Shown: in pieces, positions 28,833 through 39,773 of the stretch
Position numbering within the stretch: the stretch's first letter is position 1
Layout of the letters: every line of letters begins with the position of its first letter
The notes under the pieces: generated by a model
Database searches by the model: none
Told to the model about the DNA's origin: nothing
The model's input: the letters and a program-made list of their open reading frames with translations, nothing else
DNA from: Burkholderiaceae bacterium
Lineage (GTDB): Bacteria; Pseudomonadota; Gammaproteobacteria; Burkholderiales; Burkholderiaceae_C
DNA: 64,000 bases
Direction: 5' to 3'
Assembly (NCBI GenBank): GCA_017992055.1
Contig: JAGOPK010000020.1
Coordinates: 1-64,000, forward strand
Translations under genes and position numbers: made by a program

Positions 28833-30311
28833 ATGAGTGATCCGGCGAGTCTTGCGCGGCGGGGTGGTGAACCCCAGGCGCCCGGTCCCGACGACTCGTC
28901 GGGCACGGTCGTCTCGCTGTACCAGAAGCAGAAGAAGATCTATGCCCGCGCCGTCAGCGGCTGGTTCGCCGGCTGGCGCTGGGGCCTGGTGTGGTTCACC
29001 CAGCTGCTGTTCTACGGCGCCCCCTGGCTGAGCTGGAACGACCGCCAGCTGGTGCTGTTCGACCTGGCGGCGCGGCGCTTCTACATCGGCCCGCTGGTGC
29101 TGTATCCGCAGGACTTCATCTTCCTGACGGCACTGCTGATCATCTCGGCCTATGCGCTGTTCCTGTTCACCGCGGTGGCAGGCCGGCTGTGGTGCGGCTA
29201 TGCCTGCCCGCAGACGGTCTACACCGAGATCTTCATGTGGGTGGAGCAGCGCTTCGAGGGCGACCGCATCGCCCGCATGCGGCTCGACCAGGCGCCCTGG
29301 AGCTTCAACAAGCTGTGGCGCAAGACCGGCAAGCAGCTGGCCTGGGTGGCCATCTCGCTGTGGACCGGCTTCACCTTCGTCGGCTATTTCACGCCCATCC
29401 AGACCCTGCTGGCCGAGGCGCTGAGCCTGGGCTTCGGTCCCTGGGAATGGTTCTGGGTGCTGTTCTACGGCCTGGCCACCTATGGCAATGCCGGCTTCCT
29501 GCGCGAGCAGGTGTGCAAGTACATGTGTCCTTACGCGCGCTTCCAGAGCGCGATGTTCGACAAGGACACCCTGGTCATCAGCTACGACACCGAGCGCGGC
29601 GATCCACGCGGCTCGCGCAGCCGCAAGGCCGATCCGCGCGTGCTGGGCCTGGGCGACTGCGTGGACTGCGGCCTGTGCGTGCAGGTCTGCCCCACCGGCA
29701 TCGACATCCGCAACGGCCTGCAGTACGAGTGCATCGGCTGCGCCGCCTGCATCGACGTGTGCAATGGCGTGATGGACAAGATGGGCTATGCGCCCGGCCT
29801 GATCCGCTACGACACGCAGAACGGCCTGGCCCAGCACCTGACGCGCACGCAGAAGCTGCGCCGCATCTTCCGCCCGCGGGTGCTGATCTACAGCGCCATC
29901 CTGGTGCTGATCGTCATCGCGCTGTTCGTGGCCATCGCGCTGCGCCATCCCTTCCGTGCCGACGTGGTGCGCGACCGCGCCTCGCTGGCGCGCATGGTCG
30001 AGGACGGCCGCATCGAGAACGTCTACCGCATCCAGATCATGAACGCCACCGAGCAGGCGCAGCGCTATCGCATCGGCGTGCAGGGTCTGCCCGGCATCGT
30101 GCTGACGGCGTCGCCCGAGCTGAAGCTGGCCGCTGCCGAGGCGCGCTGGGTCACCGTCGCCGCCCAGCTGCCGCACCAAAGCGCGCGCCAGATCGGCCCC
30201 GGCGCCCATGGCATCCGCTTCGTCATCGAGCGGCTGGACGACGCGGGCGGCGGCCCGTCCGTCGGCGGCGCCTCGCTGAGCGAAAAATCCACCTTCGTCG
30301 TGCCGCGCTGA
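28833..30311 (+). CDS. ccoG: Cbb3 oxidase accessory protein CcoG (FixG), polyferredoxin-like
   Basis: A 492-residue inner-membrane protein with about five helices and two 4Fe-4S clusters. The ferredoxin motifs are CVDCGLCVQVCP and CIGCAACIDVC, with further Cys motifs at CGYACPQTVY and CKYMCPYARFQ. A C-terminal Ig-like periplasmic domain follows the last helix. CcoG is a cupric reductase that helps deliver copper to the oxidase. It begins 10 bp after ccoP. Confidence 0.95.
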   Translation: MSDPASLARRGGEPQAPGPDDSSGTVVSLYQKQKKIYARAVSGWFAGWRWGLVWFTQLLFYGAPWLSWNDRQLVLFDLAARRFYIGPLVLYPQDFIFLTALLIISAYALFLFTAVAGRLWCGYACPQTVYTEIFMWVEQRFEGDRIARMRLDQAPWSFNKLWRKTGKQLAWVAISLWTGFTFVGYFTPIQTLLAEALSLGFGPWEWFWVLFYGLATYGNAGFLREQVCKYMCPYARFQSAMFDKDTLVISYDTERGDPRGSRSRKADPRVLGLGDCVDCGLCVQVCPTGIDIRNGLQYECIGCAACIDVCNGVMDKMGYAPGLIRYDTQNGLAQHLTRTQKLRRIFRPRVLIYSAILVLIVIALFVAIALRHPFRADVVRDRASLARMVEDGRIENVYRIQIMNATEQAQRYRIGVQGLPGIVLTASPELKLAAAEARWVTVAAQLPHQSARQIGPGAHGIRFVIERLDDAGGGPSVGGASLSEKSTFVVPR

Positions 30312-30343
30312 GGCGGCGACGATCCGTCCGAGGAGATCCGAAC

Positions 30344-30610
30344 ATGAGCAGCCCGCAACAAGCCGCCAGCCCAGGCACCGTGTCAACCCGGTCCACGCCG
30401 TGGTGGCGCGTGGGCATGGTCTGGCTGGTGCTGGGGGGGCCGGCCGCCGTGGTGGTGGCCGGCGTGGCCACCGCCGTCATCGCCTACCACGGCGCCGACG
30501 AGGTGCTGCTGGCGCCGCCCGCGGTGCGTGAGCGCATGGCCGAGCCGGGCGCCGACACGCCGGCGGTGCAGGCGCGCAACCATGCCGCCACTGCCGCGGT
30601 GAAGCCCTGA
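30344..30610 (+). CDS. Short FixH-like membrane protein
   Basis: An 88-residue protein with one hydrophobic segment (VGMVWLVLGGPAAVVVAGVATAVIAY, about 23-48) and an Ala/Pro-rich tail. Its place after ccoG is that of FixH/CcoH. CcoH proteins are usually roughly twice this length with a periplasmic domain that is missing here. It has a good AGGAG ribosome-binding site 32 bp after ccoG. Function in cbb3 assembly is inferred from position only. Confidence 0.75.
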   Translation: MSSPQQAASPGTVSTRSTPWWRVGMVWLVLGGPAAVVVAGVATAVIAYHGADEVLLAPPAVRERMAEPGADTPAVQARNHAATAAVKP

Positions 30611-30632
30611 GGCAGCGCAGCGCAGGCCCGGC

Positions 30633-30914
30633 ATGAGTGCCCACCCGACCGCTGCCGCCAAGGCCATGGCCGTGCTGTGGCCGGCCTTTCTGATGGCCGG
30701 CGTGCTGGAGATGCTGGTGTTCGCCCTGGTCGATCCGGGCGGCCTGCACTGGTTTGGCGGTGCGCCGGTCGAGCTGCCGCCGGCCGCCGTCTACACGCTG
30801 GCCTTCTTCGTGTTCTGGGGCGTCATCGCCCTGGCCGGCCTGCTCACCCAGCTGCTGCTGCAGAGCGCCGACGAGGTCAACCACCCGGGCCGCGGGCGCT
30901 GGCCGGCGGCCTGA
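30633..30914 (+). CDS. Small two-helix membrane protein of unknown function in the cco cluster
   Basis: I do not recognise a named family for this 93-residue protein. Two membrane helices (about 12-32 and 52-76) are joined by a short loop containing GGLHWFGGAPVELPP. It starts 22 bp after the FixH-like gene and is convergent with the FNR-type regulator, only 15 bp apart. Position suggests a role in cbb3 assembly or no related role at all. Confidence 0.7.
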   Translation: MSAHPTAAAKAMAVLWPAFLMAGVLEMLVFALVDPGGLHWFGGAPVELPPAAVYTLAFFVFWGVIALAGLLTQLLLQSADEVNHPGRGRWPAA

Positions 30915-30929
30915 GCCGCCCGTCCAGCC

Positions 30930-31688
30930 TCAGCAGCTGGCGCCGTTGACCAGGCTTTGCAGCTTGTCCTGATCGATGATCTGGATCTGGCGCTGCTTGA
31001 CCTCGAGGATGCCCTCGTCCTGGAACTTGCTGAAGGTGCGGCTCACCGTTTCCAGCTTCAGCCCCAGGTAGCTGCCGATCTCCTCGCGCGTCATGCGCAG
31101 GATCAGCGCCGAGGCCGAGAAGCCACGGGCCTTCAGCCGCTGCGTCAGGTTCAGCAGAAAGGCCGCCAGCCGCTCCTCGGCGCGCATGCTGCCCAGCAGC
31201 AGCATCACGCCATGGTCGCGCACGATCTCGCGGCTCATGATCTTGTGGAACTGGTGCTGCAGCTCGTTGAACTCGCGCGACAGGCTTTCCAGCTGGTGGT
31301 AGGGGATCACGCAGACCTGCGAGTCCTCCAGCGCCACCGCGTCGCAGGTGTGGTTGTCGGTGCTGATGCCGTCCAGGCCCAGCAGTTCGCCGGCCATCTG
31401 GAAGCCGGTGACCTGGTCGCGGCCGTCTTCCGACGACACGCAGGTCTTGAAGAAGCCGGTGCGCACCGCATACAGCGACTGGAACTCGTCGCCGGCGCGG
31501 AACAGCGTATCGCCGCGCCCCACCGTGCGCCGCGTGGCCACCAGGGTGTCCAGGCGGTCGAGGTTGTCGCGGCTCAGTCCCACGGGCAGGCACAGTTCGC
31601 GCAGATTGCAGCTCGAACAGGCCACCTTGAACGCATCCGGGCGGATGCGGGAGGCGTCGGCAGAGGGGCTCGTGCTCATGGAACTCAT
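30930..31688 (-). CDS. fnr: FNR/ANR-family oxygen-sensing transcriptional regulator
   Basis: A 252-residue CRP-superfamily activator that senses oxygen through a 4Fe-4S cluster. The N-terminal Cys24, Cys27 and Cys33 (CSSCNLRELC) and Cys115 (DNHTCDAV) match the four cluster ligands of FNR. The cyclic-nucleotide-binding-like barrel and dimer helix follow. The C-terminal helix-turn-helix has EEIGSYLGLKLETVSRTFSKFQ, whose recognition-helix E..SR motif reads FNR-type half-sites. It is divergent from hemN and faces the cco cluster, and FNR boxes precede both ccoN and hemN. Confidence 0.95.
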   Translation of the reverse strand: MSSMSTSPSADASRIRPDAFKVACSSCNLRELCLPVGLSRDNLDRLDTLVATRRTVGRGDTLFRAGDEFQSLYAVRTGFFKTCVSSEDGRDQVTGFQMAGELLGLDGISTDNHTCDAVALEDSQVCVIPYHQLESLSREFNELQHQFHKIMSREIVRDHGVMLLLGSMRAEERLAAFLLNLTQRLKARGFSASALILRMTREEIGSYLGLKLETVSRTFSKFQDEGILEVKQRQIQIIDQDKLQSLVNGASC

Positions 31689-31812
31689 TATGGTGGGGAA
31701 TTCGTCTCGGTCTTGGGGCGCGGGTCGGCCGAGGACTGCAGGGCCTGCAGCGGCGGTGGATGACCTCGCTCAAATCGTGCGGCCATTGTTTTCCCCAAGC
31801 CTTGCGCACCAC

Positions 31813-31826
31813 TTGAGCCATGTCAA
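31813..31826 (+). promoter_or_regulatory. FNR/ANR-type box upstream of hemN
   Basis: TTGAG-CCAT-GTCAA matches the FNR palindrome at 8 of 10 positions and is itself a near-symmetrical inverted repeat. It lies 34 bp before the hemN ATG and 125 bp before the divergent regulator start, so it could affect both. Confidence 0.6.
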
Positions 31827-31860
31827 GGCCCGCAAGTGCTGATGCGGCACAGTGGCTGCC

Positions 31861-33270
31861 ATGCACAACACCCTCGTCGAGCGCGTGCCCGAACTGACCG
31901 ACGCCATGCTGCGGCGGCTCGACCGTCCCGGCCCGCGCTACACCTCCTATCCGACGGCCGACCGGTTTGTCGAGGCCTTCGGCCCCGAGGCCTATCGCCA
32001 GGCCCTGGTCCAGCGCGCCACCGGCGCCAATGTCGGCGGCGTGCCGCCGCTGTCGCTGTATGTGCACATCCCGTTCTGCGAATCGGTGTGCTACTACTGC
32101 GCCTGCAACAAGGTCATCACCAAGCACCACGACAAGGCCGCCGAATACCTGGACGTGCTGGCCCAGGAGGTGGCGCTGAACGTGGCCCAGCTGGGCCGTG
32201 GCCAGGCGGTGTCGCAGCTGCACCTGGGTGGCGGCACGCCCACCTTCCTCAGCGACGACGAGCTGACGCGGCTGATGGCCATGCTGCGCGACAGCTTCCG
32301 CATCGCCCCGGGCGCCGAGGTGTCGATCGAGGTCGACCCGCGCACGGCCTCGCCGCAGCGCCTGGCCCATCTGGCGGCGCTGGGCTTCAACCGGCTGAGC
32401 TTCGGCGTGCAGGATTTCGACGCCGCCGTGCAGCAGGCGGTACACCGCGTGCAGTCCTTCGAGTCGGTGCGCGACCTGATGCTCGCCGCCCGCGAGCTGG
32501 GCTTCGAGTCCATCAATGCCGACCTGATCTACGGCCTGCCCAAGCAGACGCCCGAATCGTTTGCCCGCACCATCGCGCAGATCGCCGAGCTGCGGCCGGA
32601 CCGCATCGCGCTGTATGCCTATGCGCACCTGCCGCAGCGCTTCAAGCCGCAGCGGCGCATCATCGTCGAGCAGTTGCCGCCGCCCGAGCACCGCGTGTCC
32701 ATGCTGGGCCAGGCCCTGGCCGGCTTCATCGGCCATGGCTACACCTACATCGGCATGGACCACTTCGCGCTGCCCAACGATGCGCTGGCGGTGGCCAAGC
32801 GCCAGGGCCGGTTGCACCGCAACTTCCAGGGCTACAGCACCCAGCCCGACTGCGACCTGATCGGCCTGGGCGTGTCGGCCATCGGCCGCATGGGCGTGAC
32901 CTACAGCCAGAACGCCAAGACCCTGGACGAGTACTACGACGCCGTGCGCCAGGGCCAGTTTCCCATCGTGCGCGGCCTGGCCCTGACCCGCGACGACCTG
33001 GTGCGCCGCGCTGTGATCATGGCCCTGATGTGCCAGGGCCGCGTGCTGTTCGAATCCATCGAGCTGGCACACTTGATCTCCATGAAGGACTACTTCCGCG
33101 CCGAGCTGGACGAGATGGTCGAGCTGCAGGACCTGGGCCTGGTGACGCTGTCACCCGAAGGCATCCAGGTCACGCCCACCGGCTGGTACTTCGTGCGCGC
33201 CGTGGCCATGGTCTTCGACCGTCACCTGCGCGCCGACCAGGCGCGCGAGCGCTTCTCGCGCATCATCTGA
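31861..33270 (+). CDS. hemN: Oxygen-independent coproporphyrinogen III dehydrogenase (radical SAM)
   Basis: A 469-residue cytoplasmic enzyme that converts coproporphyrinogen III to protoporphyrinogen IX without oxygen. The radical-SAM cluster motif is CESVCYYCAC, with Cys73, Cys77 and Cys80 as ligands and Cys82 also conserved in HemN. The LHLGGGTPTFLS SAM-binding region and the C-terminal HemN domain are intact. I prefer the ATG at 31861 to the in-frame GTG three codons earlier. Regulation by the adjacent FNR-type protein fits its anaerobic role. Confidence 0.96.
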   Translation: MHNTLVERVPELTDAMLRRLDRPGPRYTSYPTADRFVEAFGPEAYRQALVQRATGANVGGVPPLSLYVHIPFCESVCYYCACNKVITKHHDKAAEYLDVLAQEVALNVAQLGRGQAVSQLHLGGGTPTFLSDDELTRLMAMLRDSFRIAPGAEVSIEVDPRTASPQRLAHLAALGFNRLSFGVQDFDAAVQQAVHRVQSFESVRDLMLAARELGFESINADLIYGLPKQTPESFARTIAQIAELRPDRIALYAYAHLPQRFKPQRRIIVEQLPPPEHRVSMLGQALAGFIGHGYTYIGMDHFALPNDALAVAKRQGRLHRNFQGYSTQPDCDLIGLGVSAIGRMGVTYSQNAKTLDEYYDAVRQGQFPIVRGLALTRDDLVRRAVIMALMCQGRVLFESIELAHLISMKDYFRAELDEMVELQDLGLVTLSPEGIQVTPTGWYFVRAVAMVFDRHLRADQARERFSRII

Positions 33271-33282
33271 CGCGGACCGGCG

Positions 33283-33996
33283 ATGGACCAGGCGCTGCTG
33301 GTCAGCGCGGTGCTGATGGGCCTGGCCGGCACGCCGCACTGCCTGGCCATGTGCGGCGCGGCATGTGCCGCGGCCAGCGGCGGCCCACGCGGCCTGCTGC
33401 CCTTCCACCTGGGTCGCGCCGCGGCCTACATGGCCGCAGGCGCCGTGGTCTCGGCCAGCGTCGGCAGCCTGGCCGCGCTGGGCCAGGCGGTGGCGGCGCT
33501 GCGCCCGCTGTGGACCCTGGTGCATGTTGCGGCCCTGGCCCTGGGCCTTTACCTGATCTGGCGCGCCCGCCAGCCGGCCTGGATGGAGCGGCTGGGCACG
33601 GTGCGCGCCGGCGCCACTGTCGGTCACCGCGGCGGGCGCTGGCAGGTGGTGCAGGGGCCGGCACGCAGCGCCGGTCTGGGCCTGGCCTGGGTGGCCTGGC
33701 CCTGCGGCCTGCTGCAGTCGGCGCTGCTGGTGGCTTCGCTGGCCAATACGCCGCTGCAGGGCGCGCTGGTGATGGGCGGCTTTGCCGCTGCCTCGGCGGC
33801 GGGCCTGCTGCTGGGGCCGGCGCTGTGGTATCGCTGGGCCGGCGGGCGCTCCGCCAGCTGGCTGACGGGCGCACTGGGGGGCGGATTGGCGGGCGGACTC
33901 GCCGTGCGCCTGGCCGGCCTGGCCCTGGTGCTGGCCTCGGCCTGGGCCCTGGGCCACGGGCTGTGGCTGCGCTTCGCCGCCTGGTGCTTCTCTTGA
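33283..33996 (+). CDS. SafE/TauE-like (UreH-type) membrane protein
   Basis: A 237-residue polytopic protein with about six helices and the conserved GTPHCLAMCGA motif near the N-terminus, as in sulfite exporter TauE/SafE and UreH-like families often found beside cbb3 assembly genes. Ala/Leu/Gly-rich helices make up the rest. It starts 12 bp after hemN and probably shares its transcript. A role in metal or thiol transport for oxidase maturation is plausible but unproven. Confidence 0.8.
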   Translation: MDQALLVSAVLMGLAGTPHCLAMCGAACAAASGGPRGLLPFHLGRAAAYMAAGAVVSASVGSLAALGQAVAALRPLWTLVHVAALALGLYLIWRARQPAWMERLGTVRAGATVGHRGGRWQVVQGPARSAGLGLAWVAWPCGLLQSALLVASLANTPLQGALVMGGFAAASAAGLLLGPALWYRWAGGRSASWLTGALGGGLAGGLAVRLAGLALVLASAWALGHGLWLRFAAWCFS

Positions 33997-34020
33997 GCCT
34001 GATGGCGGCCTGAAAGCAAA

Positions 34021-34042
34021 ACACCCGGCCGGGGCCGGGTGT
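34021..34042 (-). terminator. Intrinsic terminator of the Lys/Ala-rich protein gene
   Basis: ACACCCGG and CCGGGTGT form the stem. On the minus strand it is followed by TTTGCTTTC, and it lies 41 bp after the stop of the small gene at 34083. Confidence 0.65.
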
Positions 34043-34082
34043 CTGCAGGGGCGCCTCGAGCAGCGCCCGACCGATGAAGAAA

Positions 34083-34262
34083 TTACTTCTTCGAAGCGGC
34101 GGCGGCGGCCGGAGCGGCGGCCTTCTTGTCTTCCTTCTTGTCAGCCTTGGAAGCGGCGGCGGCCGGGGCGGCGGCCTTCTTCTCTTCCTTCTTGGCGTCG
34201 GAGGCGTAGGCGCCAGCGGTGGCGAAAGCAGCAGCGATCAGGGCGGCCAGGAACTTGTTCAT
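34083..34262 (-). CDS. Small exported Lys/Ala-rich repeat protein
   Basis: A 59-residue product. Residues 1-20 (MNKFLAALIAAAFATAGAYA) form a clear signal peptide with cleavage AYA/SD. The mature part is two imperfect tandem repeats of about 18 residues, of the form DAKKEEKKAAAPAAAASK and DKKEDKKAAAPAAAAASKK. It contains no Cys, aromatic or bulky hydrophobic residues, so it is probably disordered and strongly positive in the periplasm. Its own terminator lies 41 bp after the stop. Function is unknown. Nucleic-acid, phosphate or LPS binding would be possible from charge alone. Confidence 0.75.
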   Translation of the reverse strand: MNKFLAALIAAAFATAGAYASDAKKEEKKAAAPAAAASKADKKEDKKAAAPAAAAASKK

Positions 34263-34415
34263 TTGAATGCCTATCTAGATGAGGTTGAAACAACTGCCCT
34301 CCGGTGGGGCAGCACAACCGAAACGCAGCGACAAGTCAGTCGGTTGACAGCGCGAGTGGCCTAGAATTTGTAGGTTGTTTCCCCAACCCAGCGCAGCGCG
34401 CGGAGCCACAAGCAC

Positions 34416-35669
34416 ATGTACCAGCACATCAAGGTGCCCGAAGGCGGGCAGAAGATCACTGTCAACGCGGACTTCTCGCTGAACGTCCCCGCCCAGCCGA
34501 TCATTCCGTACATCGAGGGCGATGGCACCGGTTTCGACATCACGCCGGTGATGCTGAAGGTGGTGGACGCGGCCGTGGCCAAGGCCTATGGCGGCCAGCG
34601 CAAGATCCACTGGATGGAGGTCTACGCCGGCGAGAAGTCGACCAAGATCTACGGCCCCGACGTCTGGCTGCCCCAGGAAACCCTGGACGTGGTGCGCGAG
34701 TACGTGGTGTCGATCAAGGGCCCGCTGACCACGCCGGTGGGCGGTGGCATCCGCAGCCTGAACGTGGCGCTGCGCCAGGAGCTCGACCTCTACGTCTGCC
34801 TGCGGCCCATCCAGTACTTCAAGGGCGTGCCCAGCCCGCTGAAGGAGCCCGAGAAGACCAACATGGTGATCTTCCGCGAGAACTCGGAAGACATCTACGC
34901 CGGCATCGAGTACGAGGCCGAGAGCGACAAGGCCAAGAAGCTGATCAAGTTCCTCATCGACGAGATGGGCGTCAAGAAGATCCGCTTCCCCAACACCTCG
35001 GGCATCGGCATCAAGCCGGTCAGCCGCGAAGGCACCGAGCGCCTGGTGCGCAAGGCCATCCAGTACGCCATCGACAACGACAAGCCCAGCGTGACCATCG
35101 TGCACAAGGGCAACATCATGAAGTTCACCGAAGGTGGCTTCCGTGACTGGAGCTATGCGCTGGCCCAGCGTGAGTTCGGTGCCGAGCTGATCGACGGCGG
35201 CCCGTGGTGCAAGATCAAGAATCCGAAGACCGGCAAGGACATCGTCGTCAAGGATTCGATCGCCGACGCCTTCCTGCAGCAGATCCTGCTGCGCCCGGCC
35301 GAGTACTCGGTGATCGCCACGCTCAACCTCAACGGCGACTATGTCTCCGACGCGCTGGCGGCCCAGGTCGGTGGCATCGGCATCGCCCCGGGTGCCAACC
35401 TGTCGGATTCGGTGGCCATGTTCGAAGCCACCCATGGCACGGCGCCCAAGTACGCCGGCAAGGACTATGTGAACCCCGGTTCCGAGATCCTGTCGGCCGA
35501 AATGATGCTGCGCCACATGGGCTGGACCGAGGCGGCCGACCTGATCATCGCGTCGATGGAGCGCTCCATCGCCAGCAAGAAGGTCACCTACGACTTTGCC
35601 CGCCTGATGGACGGCGCCACCCAGGTGTCCTGCTCGGGCTTCGGCCAGGTCATGATCGACCACATGTGA
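34416..35669 (+). CDS. icd: Isocitrate dehydrogenase, NADP type
   Basis: A 417-residue cytoplasmic TCA-cycle enzyme oxidising isocitrate to 2-oxoglutarate. The substrate loop [13 protein letters not shown] contains the Ser that in E. coli is phosphorylated by AceK. The metal and isocitrate motifs [17 protein letters not shown] and the cofactor region [20 protein letters not shown] agree with the E. coli-type NADP enzyme. Its 3' end is marked by a strong bidirectional terminator. Confidence 0.97.
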   Translation: MYQHIKVPEGGQKITVNADFSLNVPAQPIIPYIEGDGTGFDITPVMLKVVDAAVAKAYGGQRKIHWMEVYAGEKSTKIYGPDVWLPQETLDVVREYVVSIKGPLTTPVGGGIRSLNVALRQELDLYVCLRPIQYFKGVPSPLKEPEKTNMVIFRENSEDIYAGIEYEAESDKAKKLIKFLIDEMGVKKIRFPNTSGIGIKPVSREGTERLVRKAIQYAIDNDKPSVTIVHKGNIMKFTEGGFRDWSYALAQREFGAELIDGGPWCKIKNPKTGKDIVVKDSIADAFLQQILLRPAEYSVIATLNLNGDYVSDALAAQVGGIGIAPGANLSDSVAMFEATHGTAPKYAGKDYVNPGSEILSAEMMLRHMGWTEAADLIIASMERSIASKKVTYDFARLMDGATQVSCSGFGQVMIDHM

Positions 35670-35707
35670 GGCCGGTCCGCGGCGCGCCCCGTGACGCGCC
35701 GCCCAAA

Positions 35708-35737
35708 GAAAAAGCCCGCCTTTGGCGGGCTTTTTTT
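35708..35737. terminator. Bidirectional terminator between icd and the cold-shock gene
   Basis: AGCCCGCC and GGCGGGCT pair around a TTT loop, with an A-run before and a T7 run after. It therefore terminates both the plus-strand icd and the minus-strand cold-shock gene. Confidence 0.85.
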
Positions 35738-35771
35738 CTGGACTGTCGAAGCGGCGTCGGTGCCGCCCGGA

Positions 35772-35996
35772 TCAGGCCGCGACTTCCTGGGCCACGGTCG
35801 GGCGGATGTTGCGTGCCAGGTTGCCCTTGGGGCCTTGCACCAGCTCGAACTCCACCTTGCTGCCTTGCTTGAGGGTGCGGAAACCCTCCATCTCGATGGC
35901 CGAGAAATGGGCGAACACGTCGCCGCCGCCCTCATCGGGCTCGATGAAGCCAAAACCCTTGGCGTCGTTGAACCACTTGACCGTTCCAATGGACAT
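35772..35996 (-). CDS. Cold-shock domain protein (CspA family)
   Basis: A 74-residue single-stranded nucleic-acid-binding protein. RNP1 (KGFGFIEPD) and RNP2 (DVFAHFSAI) motifs are intact in a five-stranded OB fold ([18 protein letters not shown]). I chose the ATG at 35996, with CGGGAG upstream, because upstream codons are unlike the family. The 5' untranslated region is probably long, as is usual for csp mRNAs. Confidence 0.95.
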   Translation of the reverse strand: MSIGTVKWFNDAKGFGFIEPDEGGGDVFAHFSAIEMEGFRTLKQGSKVEFELVQGPKGNLARNIRPTVAQEVAA

Positions 35997-36312
35997 CCTG
36001 TACTCCCGAAAACACCCACAACTCGAGGGTGAAGGATTCTTTGAATCCACCGAAAAAAGCGTCAATCGGGAGGCTTGGATCGATCCGAATAGGGAAATCC
36101 TTACAGTGCCTGTGCGGAGTCCGGGGTCGGTTTGTCGGATGGCCAGGCCTGTGCAGCCATGGCCGGCGTGTCGGATCGGGGCATCGCCGCGGTTGCACGC
36201 CAACGGCAACAACTTGGTTGTCGCGCCGCTTTTCACGGCTTGCATTCGGGCACCGGCGTCGCAACATGGGCGACTGAATCATGTTGCCGAGCGCGCCTCA
36301 GTAGAATGAACC
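35997..36312. other. Divergent intergenic region between csp gene and clpS
   Basis: These 316 bases hold the promoters for two divergent genes. The part next to the cold-shock gene is unusually A/T-rich for this genome (for example GGAAATCCTTACAG and AAAAAAGCG) and probably encodes the mRNA leader. Open frames crossing it are extensions of the flanking genes without export or domain features. Confidence 0.5.
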
Positions 36313-36665
36313 ATGCCCCAGGAAGAGCCGCCGAACCCACCGATCCGCCCCCCGGTCACACCGCGTCGGGACGACTCGGGCGCGGTGGTGGCCGAACGCA
36401 AGGCGGTCAAGACCAAGCCGCCGCGCATGTACCAGGTGGTGCTGCTGAACGACGACTTCACACCGATGGAGTTTGTCGTCATGGTCTTGCAGCACTATTT
36501 CAAGCTTGATCTCGAGACTGCCACGATGATCATGCTGAAGATCCATCACGAAGGGCGCGGTGTCTGCGGTGTCTTCACCAAGGACGTCGCCGCGACCAAG
36601 GTTGAACTCGTGCTTGCCGCGGCGCGCAGAGCCGGGCACCCGCTGCAGTGCATTATGGAGGCCGC

Positions 36666-36669
<4 letters not shown>
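36313..36669 (+). CDS. clpS: ATP-dependent Clp protease adaptor ClpS
   Basis: A 118-residue adaptor that delivers N-degron substrates to ClpAP. After a disordered Pro-rich N-terminus (about 38 residues) the core has [17 protein letters not shown], with the Asn/Asp pocket that grips N-terminal residues, and [16 protein letters not shown]. The stop overlaps the clpA start by 4 bases. Confidence 0.97.
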
Positions 36670-38987
<2,318 letters not shown>

Positions 38988-38996
38988 CCGCAGGTT

Positions 38997-39773
38997 TCAG
39001 CCCGCCGCCGGATCCTGGCGGTAGTAGCGCGCCAGCAGCCCGTACAACGCGGGGTGCTCGGCGCGCATCTCATTGGGCGTGACGAAAAAACTTTCGCTGG
39101 CGACGGCGAAAAACTCGTCGACGCCGCTGGCGCCATAGGGGTCGAGCAGGGTCTCGACCCCGGCGTCGACCTGCTCGCAAAAGGCCTCGAAGGCCGGGTC
39201 GATGACAGCGATCCAGGCTTCGCGCGCGGCCGCATCGGCCAGCGGCGGCACGCCGTCGGCCTCGCCGTCGCCCATGTCCAGCACATGGGCGAACTCGTGG
39301 ATCACCACGTTGTAGCCCCAGTCGGCCGACTCGCCCGATTCGGCCACGTCGCGCCAGCTCAGCATCACAGGGCCGCCCTGCATGGCCTCGCCGGTGAGCA
39401 CCTCGTCCCAGCTGTGCACGATGCCGTCGTCGTCCACCCATTCGCGCCGCGCCACCACCTCGTCGGCATGCACGACGATGCCGACGAAGCCGTCGTAGGG
39501 CGCCAGGCCGAAGCGCAGCACCGGCAGGCAGGCCTGGGCGGCGATGCACACGGCCATGTCGTCGCGGATCTCCAGGCCGGCGATGCCGGTGAACTCCTTG
39601 CGGTCCAGGAACAGGCTGGTCAGGCGCCGCAGTTCGGCCAGGTCGGCGTCGGATCGCCGGGCCAGAAAGGGCAGGCGGGCCAGGGTCAGCCGCCACAAGC
39701 CGTCGGGCACGGCGCGGCGCGCCAGTCCACGCGCCTCGCGCATGGCGCGCCAGCGCTGCAGCAAGGCCTTCAT
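38997..39773 (-). CDS. mtfA: M90-family zinc metallopeptidase MtfA-like
   Basis: A 258-residue cytoplasmic protein of the MtfA (YeeI) family, which in E. coli binds the Mlc repressor and has aminopeptidase activity. The zinc site HEFAH is at 159-163 (ligands His159, His163, catalytic Glu160). The family motif FFVTPNEM near the C-terminus supplies a further acidic residue. It overlaps lpxH by 4 bases, as the last gene of a five-gene minus-strand run, and is convergent with clpA. Confidence 0.9.
   Translation of the reverse strand: MKALLQRWRAMREARGLARRAVPDGLWRLTLARLPFLARRSDADLAELRRLTSLFLDRKEFTGIAGLEIRDDMAVCIAAQACLPVLRFGLAPYDGFVGIVVHADEVVARREWVDDDGIVHSWDEVLTGEAMQGGPVMLSWRDVAESGESADWGYNVVIHEFAHVLDMGDGEADGVPPLADAAAREAWIAVIDPAFEAFCEQVDAGVETLLDPYGASGVDEFFAVASESFFVTPNEMRAEHPALYGLLARYYRQDPAAG

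Noticed and set aside
34344-34367. TTGACA with TAGAAT as an icd promoter
   Set aside because: The two hexamers are only 12 bp apart, too short for a sigma-70 promoter. Either element might be used with another partner, so I did not list it.
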